Positions 18,708 through 27,123 of a DNA stretch of 64,000 nucleotides are shown in pieces (positions within the stretch are counted from its first letter, which is position 1; every line of letters begins with the position of its first letter). A program made the position numbers and the translations under genes. The stretch covers positions 372,001 to 436,000 of the forward strand of contig WNWL01000003.1 in NCBI GenBank assembly GCA_009733745.1, in the 5' to 3' direction. A model generated the notes under the pieces. It saw only the letters and a list, made by a program, of their open reading frames with translations, had not been told where the DNA came from and did not search any database. Source of the DNA: Oceanobacillus sp. HTM 045 (GTDB taxonomy: Bacteria; Pseudomonadota; Alphaproteobacteria; Rhodobacterales; Rhodobacteraceae).

Positions 18708-19541
18708 ATGGCCTTTGACAGCGAAGTCATTTCCGAGATCCGCAGCGTGGCCGCCGAGCAGGGGCTCGACCCCGCAGCACTCCTTGCCATCGCGGAGGTG
18801 GAAAGCGGCGGCACCGCCTACACCATCGTCGGCGGCGAGCGCCGGCCGGTGATCCTCTACGAATACCACGTGTTCTACCGCAACCTGCCCGCGCGGCTGC
18901 GCGAGGTGGCGGTCCGGCAGGACCTCGCGCGCCGGCGCTGGAAGGAACTGCCCTACAAGCGCACCCAGGCCGCGCGCTACGAACAGCTCGAGCGCGCCTG
19001 CGCGATCCACGCCGAGGCCGCGCACATGGCCTGCTCCTGGGGCATCGGGCAGGTGCTCGGCGAGAACTACGCCGCGCTGGGCTTCCCCTCGGCGCGGGCG
19101 ATGGCCGAGACGGCGATGGAGAGCGTCGCCGGGCAGGTGCGCGTGATGCTCGCCTTTATCGCCGCAAACCGGCTGATGGACGAATTGGAAACCCGCGACT
19201 GGCGCGGCTTCGCGCGGATCTACAACGGCGCGGGGCAGGTGGACCGCTACGCCGACCTGATGGAGCGCGCCTATCGCCGCCACGGCGGCACGGACGCGCC
19301 GGTGCGCGACGACATGATGCTGCGGGTCGGCAGCCGGGGCGAGCTGGTGCGCGACCTGCAGTCCGGGCTCACGGCGCTCGGCTACATCCTGCAGGTCGAC
19401 GGCGATTTCGGCCCGGCTACGCGGCGGATGGTGACGCTGTTCCAGAAGGAGAACGGCCTCGTCGCCGACGGCATCGCCGGCCCGCGCACGCTGGCCCGGA
19501 TCGAAGCGCTCTCGGGCCGGAGACTGGACCCCGCCGCCTGA
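18708..19541 (+). CDS. N-acetylmuramidase with C-terminal peptidoglycan-binding domain
   Basis: A 277-residue protein of the N-acetylmuramidase (DUF3380) type. The catalytic-type Glu is in AIAEVESGGTAY near residue 28, followed by ILYEYHVFYR, CSWGIGQVLGENYAALGF and FARIYNGAG. A PG_binding_1 domain forms the last 70 residues (LVRDLQSGLTALGYILQVDGDFG...). This architecture is shared with phage endolysins, but there is no signal peptide and no phage gene nearby. The start at 18708 fits the domain; an in-frame ATG at 18663 would add 15 residues. It may be a domesticated lysin or a cell-wall enzyme exported by an unseen route. Confidence 0.82.
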   Translation: MAFDSEVISEIRSVAAEQGLDPAALLAIAEVESGGTAYTIVGGERRPVILYEYHVFYRNLPARLREVAVRQDLARRRWKELPYKRTQAARYEQLERACAIHAEAAHMACSWGIGQVLGENYAALGFPSARAMAETAMESVAGQVRVMLAFIAANRLMDELETRDWRGFARIYNGAGQVDRYADLMERAYRRHGGTDAPVRDDMMLRVGSRGELVRDLQSGLTALGYILQVDGDFGPATRRMVTLFQKENGLVADGIAGPRTLARIEALSGRRLDPAA

Positions 19542-19622
19542 TCCCGCCAGAGACCGTGCCGCCTGCTACCCGCCGCGGGCGGTTCGGCGGCCAGCGGCGC
19601 GAGGCCCGGCGCGGCGCTCCCC

Positions 19623-20291
19623 TCAGTCGACCGAATAGGCGAGGATCTGGCTGATCTGCGTCAGTGGCCGGCCGCTCTCCCCGCGCCAGTCATCCAGCGC
19701 GCCCTGCAGCGCCGCCAGCGCCTTCTTCGAGGTGGGCGCCTTGTCCACCACCCCCTCGCGGACCAGCGCGGCGACCACGTGGTCGGAGAGGACCACCGAG
19801 TCGACACCCATCCGCCGCAGGAAGACCTGGCCCGACCGGCCGCCGAGGCGCGCGGCGTCCTTCTTCACGGCTTCCATCAGCTCGACCTGCCGTTCCGGCC
19901 CGAACCCCGCGAAACATGCGCCGACGGAGCCGTGATCGGCCCGCAGCCCCGCCATCCACGCCGCGTTCGCGCCGACCGAGGCGATCTTCGCGCCGTTGCG
20001 GATGATGCGTTCGTCCTTCAGGAGCCGGTCGACATCCTCGTCCGACATCAGGCTCCAGCGGCCCACGTCGAATCCCTCGAAGGCGGCCTCAAACCCGTCC
20101 CACTTGGCGTCGATCACCTTCCAGGAAAACCCGGCCTGGAAGACGCAGCGGGTCGCCTCGGCGAGCCAGCGATCGTCGGGGATCTTCTTCAGCGCCGCGG
20201 CGCTCTTGGGCCTGGCGAGCAGCTTCTCCAAAGCCGCCGCCCCGCCCTTGCGGGCTGCGGCGTCGGCCTCGATCTCGGGAAACGGACGCAT
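19623..20291 (-). CDS. DNA-3-methyladenine glycosylase I-like protein
   Basis: A 222-residue HhH-type protein related to Tag, which removes 3-methyladenine from DNA. The middle part matches the family pattern: CVFQAGFSWKVIDAKWDGFE, then AAFEGFDVGRW, VDRLLKDERIIRNGAKI. The N-terminal Cys of the zinc snap seen in E. coli Tag is not evident, so it belongs to a divergent branch and its activity is less certain. The ATG at 20291 is preferred over one 20 codons upstream because it begins in a plausible MRPFPEIE. It lies 78 bases after ald on the same strand. Confidence 0.75.
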   Translation of the reverse strand: MRPFPEIEADAAARKGGAAALEKLLARPKSAAALKKIPDDRWLAEATRCVFQAGFSWKVIDAKWDGFEAAFEGFDVGRWSLMSDEDVDRLLKDERIIRNGAKIASVGANAAWMAGLRADHGSVGACFAGFGPERQVELMEAVKKDAARLGGRSGQVFLRRMGVDSVVLSDHVVAALVREGVVDKAPTSKKALAALQGALDDWRGESGRPLTQISQILAYSVD

Positions 20292-20369
20292 CGGGTGCCT
20301 CGTCTGGCTGGCGGACCGGTCAATCGGCCCGCCAATCCCGGCCCGCGTCAACTCCCGTCTGCGTGAGGA

Positions 20370-21488
20370 TCAGACCGCCAGCGCCAGCTTGGGCGACAGC
20401 ACGTCGATCCCCAGCGCCTCGCCGACGGCGAAGTAGGTCAGCTTGCCGGCGTGGACGTTGAGCCCGTTCAGCAGGTGCTCGTCCTCCCGGCAGGCCTCCT
20501 TCCAGCCCTTGTCGGCCAGCGCCAGCATGAAGGGCATGGTGGCGTTGGACAGCGCGATGGTCGAGGTCCGAGCCACCGCGCCGGGCATGTTGGCGACGCA
20601 GTAGTGCACGATCCCGTCCACCTCGTAGATCGGCTCGTCATGGGTCGTCGCCTTCGAGGTCTCGAAGCAGCCGCCCTGGTCGATCGCCACGTCGACCAGC
20701 ACCGCGCCGGGCTTCATGCCGGAGAGCTGGTCGCGCTTCACCAGCTTCGGCGCGGCGGCGCCGGGGATCAGCACCGCGCCGACCACCATCTCGCTCGCCA
20801 TCACCAGTTCCTCGGTGTTGCCGGCCGAGGCGTAGGAGGTGCGGAAGACCCCGCCGAACGCATCGTCGAGATAGCGGAGCCGCGGCAGCGAGCGGTCGAG
20901 CACGGTCACGTCCGCGCCCATTCCCGCGGCGATCCGCGCCGCGTGGGTGCCGACCACGCCGCCGCCGATCACGGTCACCTTCGCCGGGCCCACGCCCGGC
21001 ACGCCGCCCATCAGCACGCCGCGCCCGCCATTGGCCTTCTGCAGCGCCCAGGCGCCGACCTGCGGCGCGAGGCGCCCGGCGACCTCGGACATCGGCGCCA
21101 AGAGCGGCAGGCCGCCGCTGCGGTCGGTTACGGTCTCGTAGGCGATCGCGGTACAGCCGGAGGCGAGCAGGTCTTTCGTCTGCTCCGGGTCGGGCGCGAG
21201 GTGGAGATAGGTGAAGAGCACCTGCCCCTCGCGCAGCATCGCCCGCTCGGCCGCCTGCGGCTCCTTGACCTTCACCACCATGTCGGCGCGGGCAAAGATC
21301 TCGGCCGCGGTCTCGACAATCTCCACGCCCACCGCCTGGTAGAGCGCATCCGGGAAGCCCGCGCCGGTGCCCGCGCCGGCCTGCACGATGACCGAATGGC
21401 CGTGCTGGATCGCCTCGCGCGCCGCCGCCGGGGTCACGCCGACCCGGTATTCCTGCGCCTTGATCTCCGTGGGGCAGCCGATGAGCAT
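20370..21488 (-). CDS. ald: Alanine dehydrogenase
   Basis: A 372-residue NAD-dependent enzyme interconverting L-alanine and pyruvate plus ammonia. It begins [20 protein letters not shown], has KVKEPQ near residue 72 with the substrate-binding Lys, FTYLHLAPD with the catalytic His, and an NAD fold with [31 protein letters not shown] and the late [12 protein letters not shown] are also typical. A divergent Lrp/AsnC-type gene begins 140 bases away, as in other alphaproteobacterial ald loci where it senses alanine. Full length, secure. Confidence 0.96.
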   Translation of the reverse strand: MLIGCPTEIKAQEYRVGVTPAAAREAIQHGHSVIVQAGAGTGAGFPDALYQAVGVEIVETAAEIFARADMVVKVKEPQAAERAMLREGQVLFTYLHLAPDPEQTKDLLASGCTAIAYETVTDRSGGLPLLAPMSEVAGRLAPQVGAWALQKANGGRGVLMGGVPGVGPAKVTVIGGGVVGTHAARIAAGMGADVTVLDRSLPRLRYLDDAFGGVFRTSYASAGNTEELVMASEMVVGAVLIPGAAAPKLVKRDQLSGMKPGAVLVDVAIDQGGCFETSKATTHDEPIYEVDGIVHYCVANMPGAVARTSTIALSNATMPFMLALADKGWKEACREDEHLLNGLNVHAGKLTYFAVGEALGIDVLSPKLALAV

Positions 21489-21628
21489 GGATGCGTTCCT
21501 CCCGTTCGCGGTTCTGTTCTGTCGCGGTCCCTCCGCCGCGCGGTGGGGTCTTCTGCACCAAGACTGGCAGAATGTGCTTGCAAAGATCCCTTGTGCAGCG
21601 CCGAAATATCGGGAGAATCCATCAGTAC

Positions 21629-22117
21629 ATGGCCCATTCGAGAAAGATCGTACCGGCCGACCCCATGGACCTGCGGATCCTCGCCATCCTGCAGCAGGAG
21701 GGGCGCATCTCCAACGCCGACCTCGCGGAGCGGGTGAACCTCTCCGCCTCCTCCTGTCACCGGCGGGTCACGCGGCTGGAGGCGGAAGGCGCGATCGAGC
21801 GTTACGCCGCGCTGCTCGCGCCCCGCGCACTTGGCTGGACCACCACGGTCTTCGTCGAGATCACGCTCGCCGCCCAGTCGGAGGAGGTGATGGAGGCTTT
21901 CGAGACCGCCGTGCGCCGCATCCCGGACGTGCTCGAATGCCACCTGATGGCGGGAACGGCGGACTATATCCTCAAGGTCGCCGCGCGCGACACGGACGAT
22001 TTCGCGCGCATCCACCGGCAGGCGCTGGCCCGGCTGCCGGGCGTGGCGCAGATGCACTCCTCCTTCGCGCTCCGCACCGTGCGCCAGACCACCGCGCTGC
22101 CGCTCGACCAGCCCTGA
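21629..22117 (+). CDS. Lrp/AsnC-family regulator, likely of ald
   Basis: A 162-residue protein with an N-terminal winged helix (DLRILAILQQEGRISNADLAER, then SSCHRRVTRLEAEGAIERYAA) and a C-terminal RAM domain that binds amino acids (VLECHLMAGTADYILKVAARD). It is divergent from ald, so it most likely activates alanine catabolism in response to alanine. The coding start is ATG at 21629 in AGTACATGG; a nearby in-frame ATG at residue 13 is an alternative. The 140-base gap to ald holds the shared control region, in which I see no clear operator. Confidence 0.88.
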   Translation: MAHSRKIVPADPMDLRILAILQQEGRISNADLAERVNLSASSCHRRVTRLEAEGAIERYAALLAPRALGWTTTVFVEITLAAQSEEVMEAFETAVRRIPDVLECHLMAGTADYILKVAARDTDDFARIHRQALARLPGVAQMHSSFALRTVRQTTALPLDQP

Positions 22118-22123
22118 GCGGGC

Positions 22124-22444
22124 TCAGACCCCGGCCAGCCGCAGAAGGTGCCAGGAGCCGAACCCGGCGACGATGGCCCAGAGCGCCGAGCGGGTGACCG
22201 CCCCGGCGAGGATCACGACCGCCGCCGCGGCCATGTCGCGCGCGCTGCCCCAGCCCCCGGCCCGGTCGAGCACCACCATCGGCGCGACCAGCGCCGGCAG
22301 GATGGCCGTCGGCACGTAGCGCAGCGCCGACATCACCAGCGGCGGCAGCTCCCGCCCGCGCAGCAGCCCGACGAAGGAGAACCGGATCAGGTAGGTCAGC
22401 ACCCCGAGCGCGATGATCATGCCCCAGACGGCGAAATCGCTCAT
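22124..22444 (-). CDS. azlD: AzlD-family branched-chain amino-acid export subunit
   Basis: A 106-residue membrane protein of the AzlD family with three to four hydrophobic helices (MIIALGVLTYLIRFSFVGLL, a central PTAILPALVAPMVVL, and a late VVILAGAVTRSALWAIVAGF). It is the small partner of AzlC in export of branched-chain amino acids and analogues. Its ATG overlaps the azlC stop by 4 bp. It sits 6 bases from the convergent Lrp-type gene, an arrangement consistent with amino-acid-linked control, although that is inference. Confidence 0.85.
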   Translation of the reverse strand: MSDFAVWGMIIALGVLTYLIRFSFVGLLRGRELPPLVMSALRYVPTAILPALVAPMVVLDRAGGWGSARDMAAAAVVILAGAVTRSALWAIVAGFGSWHLLRLAGV

Positions 22445-23190
22445 CCGCCCGTCCTCCGCTCGACGACCACGCCCGCGGTGATCCCGGCCACGGCGGCCAG
22501 CATCACGCCGAGGTTCCACGGCAGGCCGGAGGCGGCGAGCGCGACCAGCACGCCGGTCACGGCCGCCGCGAGATGCCCCGCCCCGCGGATCATCGGCGCG
22601 GCGATGGCGAGGAAGCAGACCGGCACGGCGAAGCCGAGCCCCCAGCCCTCCGGCAAGCGCGCGCCCAGCACTGCGCCGACCAGCGAGGAGCCCATCCAGA
22701 AGCTCACCGTCAGCGTGCCGACGCCGAGGAAGAAGCCGAGCCGGTCGGCCAGCGGCTCGTCCGGGTCGCGGGCATGGCGCTGCGCGGTCAGGCCGAAGGA
22801 CTGGTCATGGAGGAAATAGGCGCCCACCACGCGAAAGGCGGTCGAAGCCCCGCGCCAGTGCGGCGCGATCGCGGCGGAGTACATCGCCATCCGCAGGTTC
22901 ACCGCCGCACCGGCCAGCACCGCGACGATCACCGGCGCGTGCTCGTCGAGCATCTGCAGCGCGACGAGCTGCGCCGCGCCGGCCACCACGATCACGGTGA
23001 AGGCCATCGTCTCCAGCACGTCGAGCCCGGCCTCCCGCGCCACCGCGCCGAAGATCAGCCCGAACGGAATCACCGCGATCAGCATCGGCAGCGCCGCCCA
23101 GAACCCGGCCAGCACGCCCTTGCGCGACGGGCCGGTCCCGCGCGAGCGGCCGGCGGGCGGCCCGGCGGTATCGTCCAGCATCTCGACCAT
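22441..23190 (-). CDS. azlC: AzlC-family branched-chain amino-acid exporter
   Basis: A 249-residue inner-membrane protein with about seven hydrophobic segments. AzlC motifs include VLAGFWAALPMLIAVIPFGLI, GAVAREAGLDVLETM, VVAGAAQLVALQML and LRMAMYSAAIAPHW. Together with the coupled AzlD it forms the exporter. The first 20 residues are polar. Translation of azlD is coupled by the ATGA overlap. Confidence 0.9.
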   Translation of the reverse strand: MVEMLDDTAGPPAGRSRGTGPSRKGVLAGFWAALPMLIAVIPFGLIFGAVAREAGLDVLETMAFTVIVVAGAAQLVALQMLDEHAPVIVAVLAGAAVNLRMAMYSAAIAPHWRGASTAFRVVGAYFLHDQSFGLTAQRHARDPDEPLADRLGFFLGVGTLTVSFWMGSSLVGAVLGARLPEGWGLGFAVPVCFLAIAAPMIRGAGHLAAAVTGVLVALAASGLPWNLGVMLAAVAGITAGVVVERRTGG

Positions 23191-23245
23191 GCCCCAGCCC
23201 TAGCCGCGCTTGACGGCGGAGGCCAGTCAGGCTTTGTGATCGGCC

Positions 23246-23941
23246 ATGCCGGAGATCGTGATGGATAGGCAGCAGGAAACCGCGGACGAGACCGAAGGCG
23301 AGGCCCGGGACAGGCCGCTGGCCGTCCTGCTCCACGGCATCGGCCGCGGGCCGGGCTCGATGGCACTGATCGCCGCGCGTCTCCGGCGCGAGGGGTTCGA
23401 GGTGCACCGGATCGGCTATCCCTCCACCCGCGGCCCGATCACCGCCGCCGCCGAACACGTGCTCGCCCGGCTGAGGCCGCTCTGCAAGGGGCGCGGCGCG
23501 CTCCACATGGTTGGCCACTCCCTCGGCGGGCTGGTCGCCGCGCGCATCCGCAGCCTCGCGCCCGACCTGCCGCCGGGCCGGATCGTGCAGATCGGCAGTC
23601 CCAATCTCGGCTCCGGCCTCGCGGGCACCGTGGGGCGGATCGGCCTCGCGCGGCGCTGGTTCGGCCCGGCGCTGGACGAGCTGAACGAACCCGTCCCCGA
23701 GGCCGGGCGGGAGGACCCCGATACCGGCGCCATCGCCGGAACCTGGGGAATCGAGCCGATCACCCGCATCTACGGCGTGGCCGGGCCGAGTGACGGCAAG
23801 GTCTCGGTCCGCTCCGCCACCGCCGGGGCGCGCCACCGGGCGCTGGTCTCGGCCAGCCACGCCATCCTGCCGTTCAGCCCGGCCGTCGCCCGGCTGACGG
23901 CGCAGTTCCTGAAGACGGGCAGCTTCGAGGCATCCGCATGA
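23246..23941 (+). CDS. Alpha/beta-fold lipase/esterase-like protein
   Basis: A 231-residue protein with the oxyanion segment LAVLLHGIGRGPGSM near residue 25 and the nucleophile elbow VGHSLGGLVAARI near residue 90, followed by IGSPNLGSGLA. This resembles the PGAP1/triacylglycerol lipase-like hydrolases. A late SASHAILPFSP supplies the candidate catalytic His. There is no signal peptide. It overlaps fdhD by 4 bp (ATGA), though a functional tie is not obvious. A later in-frame ATG (residue 6) could be the true start. Confidence 0.78.
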   Translation: MPEIVMDRQQETADETEGEARDRPLAVLLHGIGRGPGSMALIAARLRREGFEVHRIGYPSTRGPITAAAEHVLARLRPLCKGRGALHMVGHSLGGLVAARIRSLAPDLPPGRIVQIGSPNLGSGLAGTVGRIGLARRWFGPALDELNEPVPEAGREDPDTGAIAGTWGIEPITRIYGVAGPSDGKVSVRSATAGARHRALVSASHAILPFSPAVARLTAQFLKTGSFEASA

Positions 23942-24813
23942 CCGACCTGACCGAGTTCCAGATCGCCCCCGACCCGGAGGACCCGCGCCTCACCCGCCCC
24001 ATCACCGGCATCGACCACGAGGGCAACCCGGCCGAGATCCGCGTGGTCGAGGAACGCCCGCTGACCATCTTCCTGAACAGCCAGGAGATCGTCACGGCCA
24101 TGACCATCGGCGACCACCCGGAATACCTCGCCATCGGCTACCTGAAGAACCAGGGCATGCTGCGCGCCGACGACGTGATCACCGGCACCGATTTCGACGA
24201 GGAGCTGGAGACGGTGGTGGTGCGCACCGAGCGCGCCACCGACTACGAGGAGAAGCTGAAAAAGAAGACCCGCACCTCCGGCTGCGCGGTCGGCACCGTG
24301 TTCGGCGACATGATGGAGCTGCTGGAGGGGACGACCCTGCCCGCGGCCGAGCTGCGCACCTCCTGGCTCTACGCCCTCTCGCGCAAGATCAACACCAGGC
24401 CCTCGCTCTACCTCGAGGCCGGGGCGATCCACGGCACCGTGCTCTGCCGCGAGGACGTGCCGCTGATCTTCATGGAGGACGTGGGCCGGCACAACGCCGT
24501 CGACAAGATCGCGGGGTGGATGCTGATGGAAGGTGCCGATGCGTCCGACAAGATCCTCTACACCACCGGGCGGCTGACCTCGGAGATGGTGATCAAGACG
24601 GCGCTGATGGGCATCCCCGTCCTCGCCTCGCGCTCGGGCTTCACCGCTTGGGGCGTCGAGATCGCCCGGCAGGTCGGCCTCACGCTGATCGGCCGGATGC
24701 GGGGCAAGCGGTTCCACTGCCTCTCCGGCGCGGAACGGCTGGTCTTCGACGCCGACCCCGCCGCCGAGCCGGAGGAGGACCGCAAGCACCGGCGCAAGGG
24801 GGCGGAGGGGTGA
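23938..24813 (+). CDS. fdhD: Formate dehydrogenase accessory sulfurtransferase FdhD-like protein
   Basis: A 291-residue FdhD-family protein. FdhD passes sulfur from IscS to the molybdenum cofactor of formate dehydrogenase. Family landmarks are LTIFLNSQEIVTAMTIGDHP, YLAIGYLKNQGML, MEDVGRHNAVDKIAGWML and TGRLTSEMVIKTA. The sulfur-transfer loop here reads TSGCAVGTVFGD, with one Cys where E. coli has two (CxxC), an oddity worth noting. No formate dehydrogenase subunit genes are in the window, but molybdenum-cofactor genes lie 1.1 kb downstream. Confidence 0.9.
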   Translation: MTDLTEFQIAPDPEDPRLTRPITGIDHEGNPAEIRVVEERPLTIFLNSQEIVTAMTIGDHPEYLAIGYLKNQGMLRADDVITGTDFDEELETVVVRTERATDYEEKLKKKTRTSGCAVGTVFGDMMELLEGTTLPAAELRTSWLYALSRKINTRPSLYLEAGAIHGTVLCREDVPLIFMEDVGRHNAVDKIAGWMLMEGADASDKILYTTGRLTSEMVIKTALMGIPVLASRSGFTAWGVEIARQVGLTLIGRMRGKRFHCLSGAERLVFDADPAAEPEEDRKHRRKGAEG

Positions 24814-25337
24814 GGTCCGGGTTGTGCTCAAGCTTGGGCGAGCCCCAACCCGCTGGAATAAAGGGATAAAAGTATTAACGCTCAACCGCCTTCGGAATGC
24901 GTGTGCCGCAGACCGTAGTCCCCGCCCGACCGGGTGAACAGCGTCGCGACGTGTTACCAGCCACGAGATCGTACGATCCGCTCTCCCACAACATGGGCGC
25001 GGGGTTCACGCAATTCCCTTGAACAGCGGCCCCAAAAAGGTGCAGTCAGGACACGGCGGGAAGCAAACTGCCACGGGCTGGCCTCAATTCCCGTTTAGCG
25101 GGAAGATGGGGCCTTATAGTTGCTTCCGAAGGGGTAGGCGGTGAGTGACGTGGTGTCGCTGCATCCAGGGTGCCGTGCCGGACACGGGATCGCGCTGACG
25201 GTTGCGCCGCGAGATGCGTGCGCGGGCCGGGTGCCGTTCGTGCTGCCTTCCCGCCCAGACCCGCGCGGTGCCGCCGGCCGCGCTCCCCCGCAATTCCCCG
25301 ACGGCCCGACGGCATGAGAAGTGCGAGGACCATCGTC
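24814..25337 (+). other. Gene-free 524-base stretch between fdhD and the moco cluster
   Basis: No credible coding frame. Just after the fdhD stop a hairpin can form from GGGTTG (24819-24824) and CAACCC (24846-24851) with inner GCTC/GAGC pairing, a candidate terminator followed by an A-rich stretch. A second short stem TTCCCG/CGGGAA with a TTTAG loop lies near 25087-25103. The middle part is less GC-rich than the genes. I looked for a molybdenum-cofactor riboswitch and could not fold one with confidence. A small RNA or long leader is possible. Confidence 0.35.
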
Positions 25338-25868
25338 ATGCGTTTCGAGTACGACCGCCAGCTGATGCACGCGGCGATGACGTCGGGCGGCAAGGCGATC
25401 CTCAAGCGCGCCCGCGGCCTGTCGCGCCTGATGCCGGCGATGGTCGGCGCGATGGCGGGCATCGTGGTGGTGGCGCTGGCGATCCTGTCCGAGCGGTTTC
25501 TCGGCTACCGGCTCGACCTGATCGCGCTTTCGGTCGGGCTGGTGATCGGCGTGCTCGTGCTGTCGCTGATGGTACGCCACTCGCAGCGCACGCTGTCGCG
25601 ACTGGTGCTGGAGACCCCGGCCCATATCGGCGAGGTCGAGATGCAGCTTTCGCCGGAGGGCGTGCTGCTCTCGAACGAGCAGACCGAGACGGCGATCCGC
25701 TGGTCGTGCATCGACGAGGTGCTGGAACTGGAGACCGGGCTCGGGCTGCTGGCGGGAGCCACGGTGCTGCCGCTGCCCGACAGCGCGCTCCCCATCGGCA
25801 CCGACCGGGCCGAGTTGCGCGCCCGCATCGCCGTCTGGCGCCACGAGGAGGGCGCGACCAAGGGGTGA
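25338..25868 (+). CDS. YcxB-like membrane protein
   Basis: A 176-residue protein with two adjacent transmembrane helices (MVGAMAGIVVVALAIL and LIALSVGLVIGVLVLSL) and a C-terminal cytoplasmic part resembling the YcxB-like domain (LSPEGVLLSNEQTETAIRWS, then VLPLPDSALP). The function of this family is unknown. The ATG at 25338 is preceded by GCGAGGACC; an earlier in-frame ATG at 25314 is possible. It precedes mobA by 72 bases on the same strand, so it may belong to the moco operon by position only. Confidence 0.7.
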   Translation: MRFEYDRQLMHAAMTSGGKAILKRARGLSRLMPAMVGAMAGIVVVALAILSERFLGYRLDLIALSVGLVIGVLVLSLMVRHSQRTLSRLVLETPAHIGEVEMQLSPEGVLLSNEQTETAIRWSCIDEVLELETGLGLLAGATVLPLPDSALPIGTDRAELRARIAVWRHEEGATKG

Positions 25869-25940
25869 TGCCCCGCCGCCCTGCGAAAGCGTGCACCTCG
25901 GGGCTGGACGCGGGCGCGCGCCCCTGTCAAATCTCCGGCC

Positions 25941-26576
25941 ATGACCGAACCCCGCACAGATATCGCAGGCGTGATCCTCGCCGGCGGCAAGGCGACACGG
26001 ATGGGTGGCGGCGACAAGGCCCTGCTGGAGATCGGCGGGCAGTCGCTCCTCGCCCGCGTGTTCGAGCGCCTCGCCCCGCAGGTCGGCCCGTTGGCGATCA
26101 ACGCCAACGGCGACCCGTCCCGCTTCGGCGGCTACGGCCTGCCGGTGATCGCCGACACGGTGGAGGGCTTCGTCGGCCCGCTCGGCGGCGTGCTCGCGGG
26201 GCTCCGCTGGGCCGCGGGGCTCGGCGCCAGCCACATCGTGACCGCCGCGGGCGATACGCCGTTCTTCCCCACCGACCTGGCGGCGCGGCTGCGCGCGGCG
26301 GCGGAGGAGAAGGGCCAGCCCATCGCGCTCGCCGCCACCACCGACCCCGAGCGCGGCCTCTCCGAGCACCCGACCTTCGGCTGGTGGCCGGTCAGCCTCG
26401 CCGACGACCTGGAGGAGGCGCTGACCGTCGGCAACATGCGCAAGGTGATCGTCTGGACCTCCCGCCACGGCGCCACCCGCGCCCTGTTCGACGATTGCGG
26501 CCCCTACCCGTTCTTCAATGTCAACACGCCCGAGGATCTCGCCTTCGCCGCGACCATCGCCGGCGAGCATGCATGA
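25941..26576 (+). CDS. mobA: Molybdenum cofactor guanylyltransferase
   Basis: A 211-residue nucleotidyltransferase that adds GMP to molybdopterin to form MGD. The N-terminal GTP-binding signature is AGVILAGGKATRMGGGDKAL. Other features are PLAINANGD, VGPLGGVLAGL, the metal-binding AAGDTPFFP, and FFNVNTPEDL at the C-terminus. It overlaps mobB by 8 bp. MGD is used by DMSO-reductase-family enzymes such as formate dehydrogenase, in keeping with fdhD nearby. Confidence 0.94.
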   Translation: MTEPRTDIAGVILAGGKATRMGGGDKALLEIGGQSLLARVFERLAPQVGPLAINANGDPSRFGGYGLPVIADTVEGFVGPLGGVLAGLRWAAGLGASHIVTAAGDTPFFPTDLAARLRAAAEEKGQPIALAATTDPERGLSEHPTFGWWPVSLADDLEEALTVGNMRKVIVWTSRHGATRALFDDCGPYPFFNVNTPEDLAFAATIAGEHA

Positions 26577-27123
26577 GGTGCGGGGCGTGAGGGTCTACGG
26601 CGTCGTCGGCTGGAAGAACGCGGGCAAGACCACGCTGATGGAGCGCCTCGTGCGCGAGATCAGCGGGCGCGGCTTCTCGGTCTCCACCGTCAAGCACTCG
26701 CACCACCGCGCCGACGTGGACCGCCCCGGCAAGGACAGCCACCGCCACCGCGAGGCCGGCGCGCGGCAGGTGATGCTCGCCTCCGCCTCGCGCTGGGCGC
26801 TGATGACCGAACTGCGCGATGCGCCCGAACCGCCGTTGGCCGAGTTGCTCTCCCGGCTCGACCCGGTCGACCTGGTCCTGGTGGAGGGCTACAAGCGCGA
26901 CGACCACCCGAAGGTGGAAGCGTGGCGCGCCGAGACCGGCCAGCCACTGATCGCCCGCGACGACCCGACCGTCCGCGCCATCGCCTCGAACGACGCGCCC
27001 GGCGACGTGGCCCAGCCGGTGATCGGCCTCGACGACATCCCCGCCATCGCCGACTTCGTCCTCGCCGATATCGGCCTGCCGCCGAGGAAGGCCGACGAGA
27101 GTCCGGACAGGAAGGTGGGATGA
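26569..27123 (+). CDS. mobB: Molybdopterin-guanine dinucleotide biosynthesis protein B
   Basis: A 184-residue P-loop GTPase that assists MobA. It has YGVVGWKNAGKTTLMERLV (Walker A), VSTVKHSHH, DSHRHREAGARQVMLAS and LVLVEGYKRDDHPKVE. It begins with ATG at 26569 inside the end of mobA and its stop overlaps the moeA start by 4 bp, so mobA-mobB-moeA is one translationally coupled unit. Confidence 0.93.
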   Translation: MHEVRGVRVYGVVGWKNAGKTTLMERLVREISGRGFSVSTVKHSHHRADVDRPGKDSHRHREAGARQVMLASASRWALMTELRDAPEPPLAELLSRLDPVDLVLVEGYKRDDHPKVEAWRAETGQPLIARDDPTVRAIASNDAPGDVAQPVIGLDDIPAIADFVLADIGLPPRKADESPDRKVG

